Assembly: GCA_022360105.1 (NCBI GenBank)
Contig: JAKSDL010000128.1
Coordinates: 1 to 10,658, forward strand
Direction: 5' to 3'
DNA: 10,658 bases
From: Pseudomonadota bacterium
GTDB taxonomy: Bacteria > SAR324 > XYD2-FULL-50-16 > JAHJRI01
Shown one piece after another: positions 6,483 through 10,658 of the stretch. The notes under the pieces are model-generated. The model was given only the letters and a program-made list of their open reading frames with translations, did no database searches and was not told where the DNA came from. Each line of letters begins with the position of its first letter. The first letter of the stretch is position 1. Made by a program: the position numbers and the translations under genes.

Positions 6483-7007
6483 TTAACGGTTTTTAGGATT
6501 AATAATAGCTGTTAAGATATGATCCTCCCATTGGCCGTTTATGCAAAGATACTTCTTGGCCAGTCCCTCTTTTTCAAATCCAAGGCTTTTTAAAAGATAC
6601 TCGGAGCGAACATTATGGGGGATATAGTTGGCCATGACACGATTCAGATTTAAGGAATTGAAGGCATAATCCAAGGCATGTTGACAAAGCATTTTCATAA
6701 TCCCTTGTCCCTGGTGCTGCCGGCTCACTGAATAGCCCATGTAACAAGCCTGGAAAGGTCCGCGGACAATGCTTGTGAGATTGCATACGGCCACTATTTT
6801 GCTTGAGTCGTCAGCATATGCCAGAAAATAAGCGGCTTGCCCCTGGCTCTGCTCCAGTTCCCGCATCTCCAAACGAGATTTCCAGGATGAAATGTCGTGA
6901 TAGCCAGGTTCACGAATTGGTTCCCAAGGCTCTAAGTGCTCGGCATTTTCAAGGTAATATTCCGAAATAAACAGAGCGTCCTTAACCGAGCTTAGTTTAA
7001 TTTTCAT
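6483..7007 (-). CDS. rimJ: RimJ-type ribosomal protein alanine N-acetyltransferase
   Basis: This 174-aa GNAT enzyme transfers acetyl from acetyl-CoA; the E. coli homologue RimJ acetylates the N-terminal Ala of ribosomal protein S5. Resemblance to RimJ runs end to end. It includes HLEPWEPIRE near the N-terminus, VRGPFQACYMGYSV, the acetyl-CoA loop RQHQGQGIM (motif A), MANYIPHNVRS, LGFEKEGLAKKYL and the C-terminal INGQWEDHILTA. Start ATG 7007 is preferred over an in-frame ATG 30 bases upstream. It places the protein start as in RimJ, and it lies inside the end of the preceding small gene (11-base overlap), suggesting translational coupling. The ribosome site is only an A/G-rich stretch. It belongs to a strand-uniform series of GNAT genes but is the only one assignable to a defined subfamily. 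Confidence 0.9.
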   Translation of the reverse strand: MKIKLSSVKDALFISEYYLENAEHLEPWEPIREPGYHDISSWKSRLEMRELEQSQGQAAYFLAYADDSSKIVAVCNLTSIVRGPFQACYMGYSVSRQHQGQGIMKMLCQHALDYAFNSLNLNRVMANYIPHNVRSEYLLKSLGFEKEGLAKKYLCINGQWEDHILTAIINPKNR

Positions 7008-7179
7008 TGGATTTTTTCTTTTTTTGGGAAATACCAAATCCTTGTGAATAACCGGAACTGGAAGATGTCGCTCTTTTTTTTACTTCCTTTTTTACGGGTT
7101 CCTGAATAAGTAGTAAGCCTTGTGAATATGCAGTGGTGGAAAGAAATACCAGACTGATGAATAATATAAATTGTTTCAT
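6997..7179 (-). CDS. small secreted or periplasmic protein, unknown
   Basis: This 60-aa protein has a clear signal peptide (MKQFILFISLVFLSTTAYSQ, cleavage probably after TAYS or TAYSQ). The remaining short chain is basic and Ser/Gly/Gln/Lys-rich, with KKEVKKR, a run of four Ser, and KKKK before the C-terminus. There is no Cys, so it is not a lipoprotein. AGAGG seven bases before ATG is a good ribosome site. Its last codons overlap the rimJ start, so its translation may drive rimJ. The tail is encoded by near-homopolymeric A runs, so length polymorphism is possible. I do not recognise a family. Confidence 0.65.
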   Translation of the reverse strand: MKQFILFISLVFLSTTAYSQGLLLIQEPVKKEVKKRATSSSSGYSQGFGISQKKKKSNEN

Positions 7180-7377
7180 TAATAGACCTCTTTAATGATT
7201 AGTACATGTTAAACATTAAATTCAATAACGAATCTAATCTAATAGTTACGATCGGATAGGAAAATTATTCAAGACTATAGTATTTGTCTTAAAAAATCAG
7301 GGAGGATAATAATACTATTTGAATTGAACTGTCAAAGTTGCCCGTAAATAGGGGGATTACAAAAGGCTGTCTGGTTT

Positions 7378-7887
7378 TCAGGTTCGATCGAAGGTATGAA
7401 TATAATGATCAACCATACAAATCAGCTCTATTTCATCTCGAATGGGTATTCCATTTTCCGCAATGTTGGGTATGTTTTTATGTTTTCTGGAAAGATCTAC
7501 AGCTCCGGGATAGACTGCATTAAGCGCGAAACCTCTTTTTTGGTATAGAGCAAGGGCTTTGAGGTTGTCATTAGTAGTGATTACTTTGATCTGTTTAATC
7601 TTTGAATCTTTTGCCAGCTTGATCAGGGTGTTGATTAATGCAGTTCCAACACCAATGTCTTCTGCAAAGCTGTTCAGTGTGATTATCTCAATCTCGCTTT
7701 CTTTAGACTCGTAGGTTAACAGCCCTAAATTGTTTTGATCATCATAAGCAACAAATGCATTCAGTTTAGCTGGGTAATACACTTTACCCTGGGCAACTAC
7801 TATTTGCGCTCCCCAATCTTTGATCACCTGACGATTAATCCAGTCCTGATCTTCTTCTGTAGCTGCTCTGATTAGAATATCGCTCAT
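7378..7887 (-). CDS. GNAT-family N-acetyltransferase
   Basis: This 169-aa acetyl-CoA-dependent acyltransferase has an unknown substrate. It opens with ILIRAATEEDQDWI, the usual first strand and helix. Strand 4 reads EIEIITLNSF, the acetyl-CoA pyrophosphate loop EDIGVGTALINTL follows (G-x-G-T form), then KIKQIKVITTNDNLKALALY and the terminal YQKRGF typical of motif B. The extra C-terminal part (SRKHKNIPNIAENGIPIRDE) is a pattern common in GNATs of small-molecule resistance or metabolism. Start ATG 7887 has a weak GGA seven to eight bases before it. It lies 36 bases from the stop of a truncated GNAT on the same strand. About 200 bases separate its end from the small secreted-protein gene; I see no clear terminator in them. 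Confidence 0.87.
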   Translation of the reverse strand: MSDILIRAATEEDQDWINRQVIKDWGAQIVVAQGKVYYPAKLNAFVAYDDQNNLGLLTYESKESEIEIITLNSFAEDIGVGTALINTLIKLAKDSKIKQIKVITTNDNLKALALYQKRGFALNAVYPGAVDLSRKHKNIPNIAENGIPIRDEIELICMVDHYIHTFDRT

Positions 7888-7923
7888 TGTTTTTCCAGTT
7901 TATGACATTAGACTTCGACCTGG

Positions 7924-8103
7924 TTAGAAAACATTTATCGTTGGCTTGTGAGTGTGATAAATTCTACATTTTTTGCCAAAAAAATTATAGCCATCTTCCA
8001 TTTTTATCCGGCCAAACTTCTCATAAAAACCACCGTGGTCAGTGGAAAGGAATATCGTATCAAATCCTCTCTTATTCATTTCCTCCTTTACATGTTCAAA
8101 CAT
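7924..8103 (-). pseudogene. C-terminal fragment of a GNAT acetyltransferase (59 codons)
   Basis: The minus strand reads ATG 8103 to TAA 7924-7926: FEHVKEEMNKRGFDTIFLST, then DHGGFYEKFGRIKMEDGYNF, then FGKKCRIYHTHKP. This is the last third of a GNAT: the helix after the acetyl-CoA loop, the strand ending in S-T-D-H, and the FYEK-x-G motif with the D-G-Y-x-x-F-G-x-x-x-R-I-Y tail seen in many family members. The acetyl-CoA-binding R/Q-x-x-G-x-G/A loop and everything before it is missing, with an in-frame stop 12 bases before the ATG. The upstream 80 bases show no continuation in any frame that I could find. It should be inactive alone. AAGGA lies very close to the ATG, so translation is possible but unproven. 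Confidence 0.75.
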
Positions 8104-8182
8104 TTTCCTTTTAGATTAGATTTACCCAACATTAATCTTCAAAAGTATTGTTTACATTCAAAATGATGAATAGGATTGGTAA

Positions 8183-8599
8183 TTAATCTGACGCTCTTTC
8201 ACGTCTTAGCAGCAGAGATGTTCTTATTTTAAAACCCATAGGTTCATAAAAAGAAACCAGATGTTCTGGGCAGTACAATTCTATATGTGAAACATGTTTT
8301 AAAACAGGGTGATTAAAAATCGTATCCATAACAAGCCGGCCCAATCCTTTGCTTCGGTATCCCTTGTCCACTATGACATCGAAAACAAATGCTTTATAAA
8401 TAGAATCGGAAACAACCCTGGCGAATCCCACAAGTTCATTTGTTTTAGCATCACAAAACCCAAATACAAAATCGGTGTGTTCCAACATTGTTTCGATATC
8501 TTCCAGGGTACGACCCTTGGTAAACCATTCCTTTTGATAAAGAAAGTGCAGCTTTGCTGTTTGAATGGAATCTAATTTATTAACAATTCTGATATTCAC
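8183..8599 (-). CDS. GNAT-family N-acetyltransferase
   Basis: This 138-aa single-domain GNAT has an unknown substrate. Conserved pieces are LHFLYQKEWFTKGRTLEDIE near the N-terminus, FVFGFCDAKTNELVGFARVV, FVFDVIVDKGYRSKGLGRLV (strand 4 plus acetyl-CoA loop R-x-K-G-L-G) and FYEPMGF near the end. The Y-x-x-E-W-(W/F)-x-x-x-R-x-x-x-D/E start is shared by a widespread small GNAT group, so the fold call is strong. The start is GTG at 8599, because no ATG or TTG lies between it and the upstream in-frame stop. No ribosome site precedes it. A gap of 46 bases separates it from the next GNAT upstream, so co-transcription is likely. Confidence 0.87.
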   Translation of the reverse strand: MNIRIVNKLDSIQTAKLHFLYQKEWFTKGRTLEDIETMLEHTDFVFGFCDAKTNELVGFARVVSDSIYKAFVFDVIVDKGYRSKGLGRLVMDTIFNHPVLKHVSHIELYCPEHLVSFYEPMGFKIRTSLLLRRERASD

Positions 8600-8645
8600 G
8601 ACAGTTTTTTTTGAGTCTGGCTGTGAGTCTTCGTCCTTTCATTCA

Positions 8646-9065
8646 TCACAAGGTCTTCTTCAAATAAAATTTTTTAACATTGTCCGGATATCCACTTACC
8701 TCGTCCGTAATTAAAAAACCATTTTTTAAATAGAATTCAGGTGCTTGGAAACTGAATGTATTGGTAGTAATGGTTTTATGAGAATGGCCGGACAATAGTG
8801 TTTCCAACTGCTTGATCAGTTGAGTACCCACTCCGGCTCCTCTTGAGCTGTTATCAATCCACAAATATTCAATTTCCATGCAACCACCCCATTGCCAGGC
8901 TATCATTCCCCCTAGAAGTTGCCCTTCATCTGAAAGTGCCTTTATGGCTATGTTTTGACTGGTCTTAATATCGGATTGTTCAACGTTATGAACAATTAAA
9001 CCGTTTCTGATTTGCTTAATGGTGCCCGATTTGGGGTTTCTTTCAATTTCAATGGTATAGTTCAT
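8646..9065 (-). CDS. GNAT-family N-acetyltransferase
   Basis: This 139-aa GNAT of unknown substrate has CMEIEYLWIDNSSRGAGVGT carrying strand 4 and the acetyl-CoA loop (R-G-x-G-V-G-T). SFQAPEFYLKNGF is the classic C-terminal motif in which the Tyr acts as general acid in many family members. A GYPDNVKKFYLKKTL tail closes the fold. The pattern of sugar- and amine-type small GNATs (TFSFQAPEFY) is also seen in the partial GNAT at the right window edge. ATG 9065 has no Shine-Dalgarno sequence. It is the first gene of the minus-strand GNAT run, so its promoter should lie between 9066 and about 9200. I could not pick one with confidence. Confidence 0.88.
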   Translation of the reverse strand: MNYTIEIERNPKSGTIKQIRNGLIVHNVEQSDIKTSQNIAIKALSDEGQLLGGMIAWQWGGCMEIEYLWIDNSSRGAGVGTQLIKQLETLLSGHSHKTITTNTFSFQAPEFYLKNGFLITDEVSGYPDNVKKFYLKKTL

Positions 9066-9539
9066 GATGGATTCAAGAATGGGAATTTCTAAATTGAAGA
9101 AGGTACAACGGTCTTATCGTTGGCCGAATGTGCTCTATGCAAGTATTTGGGGACTGTTGTTCATTCACTGAAAAAAATATCACGATGTTGGTGAATAAGC
9201 CTCCAAAAGTGTTTGTTTTTCAAAAAGGTGTTTAGTAAAATTAAATTGTAGCTGTAGTTATCGTTAAATGATTGTAAAAACTCATTTAACTTGTCAAAAA
9301 AGCCGGGAATGAAAACGCTTGCCAGTATCAGGGCCCCTGAAGTAGTAGACGTGAACAATTATTGGTGAGCACCCACTATGGCTTTTTTTGATTTATTTCT
9401 TGCATTCTCTGATAACAAATCGGAAGATAATATAATGTTTTAGTAGCCTGAGAGGGTTATCAAAGCCTTTCTTGGTTAAAAGGAAACAAAGAGTCCTCGG
9501 AGCTTAACCTGGCAAAAATGGAGGTTGAGTTAAGGTGAC
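9066..9539. other. long interval with little coding signal between divergent genes
   Basis: This interval separates the GNAT run (minus) from sodN (plus). The only longer open frame is on the minus strand, 9161-9358 (65 codons). It opens directly after a TAA with a TTG, has no ribosome site and shows no recognised motif; it could be an eroded gene. A perfect TATAAT occurs on the plus strand at 9431-9436, but no acceptable -35 lies 16-18 bases before it. A 5-bp stem (CAACG/CGTTG, 9106-9122) lies near the GNAT start. No transposase, tRNA or repeat array is visible. Confidence 0.4.
9503..9534. repeat. imperfect inverted repeat upstream of sodN
   Basis: CTTAAC (9503-9508) and GTTAAG (9529-9534) are exact reverse complements across 20 bases, with a further CCT/AGG pair inside. 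The element lies just upstream of the best sodN promoter candidate. It could be an operator or a leader hairpin if transcription starts earlier. It does not match the nickel-regulator (Nur) box known from Streptomyces. The function is unknown. Confidence 0.25.
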
Positions 9540-9567
9540 TTGTTTAGGTTATAACAGCTGATAAGAT
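9540..9567 (+). promoter_or_regulatory. candidate sodN promoter with extended -10
   Basis: TTGTTT (9540-9545) and TAAGAT (9562-9567) are spaced 16 bases apart, with TGA just before the -10 giving an extended TG-n motif. This would start RNA near 9574 and leave a leader of about 38 bases. The ribosome site AAGGAG (9597-9602) follows, nine bases before the sodN ATG. Confidence 0.35.
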
Positions 9568-9611
9568 TGTAAATTCCATTAATTTCAAAGAAATATAAGG
9601 AGAAAATTCAC

Positions 9612-10073
9612 ATGTTAAATAAAATTCTAAAGAGATCCAGCATTGAATCTGCAGAAGCTCATTGTGACGGACCATGTGGGATTTATGATCCTGCATCAGC
9701 ACGAATTGCAGCTGAAGCTGCTCTCTCAATGACCAAAAAAATAAGTGCCCTTACCCCTCCCGCTACCGATGACGCTACTGCAATGGCCGCGTATCTGAAC
9801 ACCGTGAGCCGTTACGTCAAAATCAAGGAAGAGCAGGCACACCTTGCCAAAGAAGAACTTCTGGTTTTGTGGACCGATTATTTCAAACCACCGCATCTGG
9901 AGAAATATCCAAACCTGCATGATACCTTCTGGAAAGCTGCTAAGTTATGCTCAGCGGTGAAAGTTGAGGTCAGCCTTGAAAAAGCAGAGCAATTGATGAA
10001 TGCCATAAAAGAAATTCACGAAATCTTCTGGGCTACCAAAGATCGCTCTGTGGATTGGTACACGGCCGGCTAG
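9612..10073 (+). CDS. sodN: nickel-containing superoxide dismutase precursor
   Basis: This 153-aa NiSOD converts superoxide to oxygen and hydrogen peroxide with a Ni centre in a hexamer of four-helix bundles. The 16-residue leader (MLNKILKRSSIESAEA) must be removed so that His17 becomes the N-terminus. The nickel hook HCDGPCGIYDP (17-27) then supplies His1, Cys2 and Cys6 of the mature protein, with Tyr9 present. Further family blocks are KIKEEQAHLAKEELLVLW and TDYFKPPHLEKYPNLH, and the C-terminal helix with IFWATK. Compared with the Streptomyces coelicolor enzyme as I recall it, Arg39 is kept, but Glu17 is Ala (residue 33) and Arg47 is Gln; both contact His1 in that enzyme. The segment between helices 1 and 2 is about a dozen residues longer and there is a short extra C-terminal tail. 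The AAGGAG site fixes the start. sodX follows 24 bases later. Confidence 0.96.
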   Translation: MLNKILKRSSIESAEAHCDGPCGIYDPASARIAAEAALSMTKKISALTPPATDDATAMAAYLNTVSRYVKIKEEQAHLAKEELLVLWTDYFKPPHLEKYPNLHDTFWKAAKLCSAVKVEVSLEKAEQLMNAIKEIHEIFWATKDRSVDWYTAG

Positions 10074-10097
10074 TTCATTTTTTCATCACATAACCGG

Positions 10098-10460
10098 ATG
10101 AATCCGCTTGAACCTGAAAGACACATAGTCTGGACCGCGCTTCTCACTTTGGTAGGGGCGCGGAAGCGCATCCGCGTATCTGGTAACTCCATGAAACCCG
10201 CATTTGAAGACGGGGATGAAGTATTTGTTGACACATTGTCCTACAAGCTCGCTCATCCGCAGATAGGTGATATTGTTCTGTCAGCGCATCCTTTCAGACG
10301 TGATGTGCAAATAATAAAACAAGTGCATAAGATTGACAGTGATGGCAAAATCTATCTGTCCGGGCTGAATGCCTCGGAGAGCACCGATAGTCGTTCCTTT
10401 GGTGCAGTTGCCCGAAAATATATCAAAGGTAAAGTTGTTTCGCTGGCAACCGGAAGGTGA
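10098..10460 (+). CDS. sodX: nickel-type SOD maturation protease, S26 signal-peptidase-like
   Basis: This 120-aa serine peptidase of the signal peptidase I family is expected to cut the SodN leader in front of the HCDGPC hook. VSGNSMKPAFEDGDEVFVD carries the nucleophile Ser31 (box B, S-M). DVQIIKQVHKI carries the general base Lys74 (box D). LSGLNASESTDSRSFGAV (about 87-104) is the box E region with D-S-R-S-F-G. It is shorter than a housekeeping signal peptidase and has only a weak hydrophobic stretch at 10-20, fitting the cytoplasmic SodX type found next to sodN in many bacteria. It lies 24 bases after sodN on the same strand. No Shine-Dalgarno sequence is seen before ATG 10098 (CATAACCGG), so it may depend on coupling or be made at a low level. 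Confidence 0.93.
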   Translation: MNPLEPERHIVWTALLTLVGARKRIRVSGNSMKPAFEDGDEVFVDTLSYKLAHPQIGDIVLSAHPFRRDVQIIKQVHKIDSDGKIYLSGLNASESTDSRSFGAVARKYIKGKVVSLATGR

Positions 10461-10475
10461 GTAAAGAATTCCGGT
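10449..10475 (+). terminator. possible terminator hairpin after sodX
   Basis: ACCGGAA (10449-10455) and TTCCGGT (10469-10475) are exact reverse complements with a 13-base loop that contains the sodX stop codon. ATCTTCTCTT follows, pyrimidine-rich but not a true T run. It lies between the convergent sodX and GNAT genes. Weak as a terminator; the hairpin itself is clear. Confidence 0.35.
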
Positions 10476-10530
10476 ATCTTCTCTTAGCAAACAACAATCA
10501 GACCTTCCTCTAAATACACCGAGTTGTGGT

Positions 10531-10658
10531 TCATCCGGGCTTCATCAGTTTTCTAAATCCTATTCTCTGGTGACCTTTTGGGAAATCGTCAAATCGAGCG
10601 AATTCAACGTAACCGAGCTGCTCATAAAACTCAGCTGCCTGCCAGCTTTGGGTCCAAA
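10531..10658 (-). CDS. GNAT-family N-acetyltransferase, C-terminal part only (cut by window edge)
   Basis: On the minus strand the last 41 codons of a gene enter from the right edge and end at TGA 10531-10533. They read SWQAAEFYEQLGYVEFARFD then DFPKGHQRIGFRKLMKPG. This is the standard ending of a small GNAT: S-[WF]-Q-A-x-x-FY-x-x-x-GY with the probable general-acid Tyr, then F-P-x-G-H and a final strand. The pattern resembles the end of the GNAT at 8646-9065 (SFQAPEFYLKNGF), so they may be distant paralogues. It converges on sodX, leaving about 70 bases between stops. Confidence 0.85.
   Translation of the reverse strand, partial: WTQSWQAAEFYEQLGYVEFARFDDFPKGHQRIGFRKLMKPG

Noticed and set aside
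7015..7040. dnaX-type slippery heptamer (A AAA AAG) in frame near the end of the small secreted-protein gene
   Set aside because: A -1 shift there reaches a TGA within four codons, and only a +1 shift would enter the rimJ frame. A programmed frameshift product is not supported; the A runs simply encode lysines.
7231..8122. 12-mer AATCTAATCTAA at 7231-7242 (plus) and 8111-8122 (minus) as ends of a mobile element
   Set aside because: The match stops at 12 bases, is itself a short AATCT repeat in AT-rich DNA, and encloses no transposase; probably chance.
7887..8166. Two plus-strand frames of about 72-75 codons between GNAT genes
   Set aside because: They are antisense to the GNAT fragment, which has recognisable motifs; the plus-strand translations show none and lack support.
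8309..8575. 88-codon plus-strand frame
   Set aside because: It lies fully antisense to a well-supported GNAT gene and has no ribosome site or motif.
6483..9065. GNAT run as a chromosomal integron cassette array
   Set aside because: Single core-like 7-mers occur (GTTAAAC at 7208-7214; ACCCAAC near 8126) but no paired, properly spaced, imperfectly palindromic attC sites. One intergenic gap is only 46 bases, and no integrase is in the window.
9441..9480. CCTGAGAGGG near 9448 as a thiamine (TPP) riboswitch
   Set aside because: Only the short CTGAGA-like box is present. The second conserved part (ACCTGA...GGATAATGCCAGCG) is absent and the downstream gene is not a thiamine gene.

Overview
The window comes from a Gram-negative bacterium with moderate to low GC (my impression is low 40s percent). 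Signal peptides, a 7TMR-DISM sensor kinase, an OruR-type AraC regulator and a nickel superoxide dismutase fit several lineages (Bdellovibrionota/Oligoflexia, Leptospira-like spirochaetes, Bacteroidota, some Proteobacteria). I cannot fix the taxon from sequence alone.

Layout. (1) 1-400: the 3' end of a plus-strand gene with an SCP2-like C-terminal domain, then about 235 bases holding a doubtful 37-codon ORF and a perfect 9-bp inverted repeat. (2) 400-4160, minus strand: a 902-aa membrane histidine kinase (periplasmic DISMED2-like domain, 7TMR-DISM, PAS-like, HPt, CheA-type ATPase). Upstream of it lies an SRPBCC gene that overlaps a hot-dog thioesterase gene by ATGA. (3) 4160-5356: a divergent regulatory interval with a perfect 8-bp inverted repeat, then a plus-strand AraC-family regulator that probably controls the SRPBCC-thioesterase pair. 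(4) 5353-6472, minus: a possible 40-codon ORF, a four-helix membrane protein of unknown function, and a decayed membrane-protein gene with an in-frame amber codon and an apparent internal deletion. (5) 6483-9065, minus: a run of GNAT acetyltransferases, comprising a clear rimJ homologue overlapped by a small secreted-protein gene, three other intact GNATs, and a 59-codon GNAT C-terminal fragment. (6) 9066-9611: a long interval with little coding signal, probably carrying the promoter and leader of the next operon. (7) 9612-10460, plus: sodN (nickel superoxide dismutase precursor) and its maturation peptidase sodX. (8) 10531-10658, minus: the C-terminus of a sixth GNAT, cut by the window edge.

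How the genes work together. SodN needs proteolytic removal of its N-terminal leader to expose the nickel-binding His-Cys-x-x-Pro-Cys hook, and SodX is the expected protease, so these two form a complete oxidative-defence unit. It sits between GNAT genes of opposite orientation. Six GNAT sequences on one strand within about 4.2 kb, one truncated and next to another decayed gene, suggests an accessory region of accumulated and eroding single-gene acquisitions or old duplications. I found no transposase, tRNA, CRISPR array or convincing integron attC sites. I did not find a clear new defence or biosynthetic system. The most noteworthy items are the dismutase with two changed second-sphere residues, the GNAT array, the decayed membrane gene and the operator-like palindrome in the kinase promoter.
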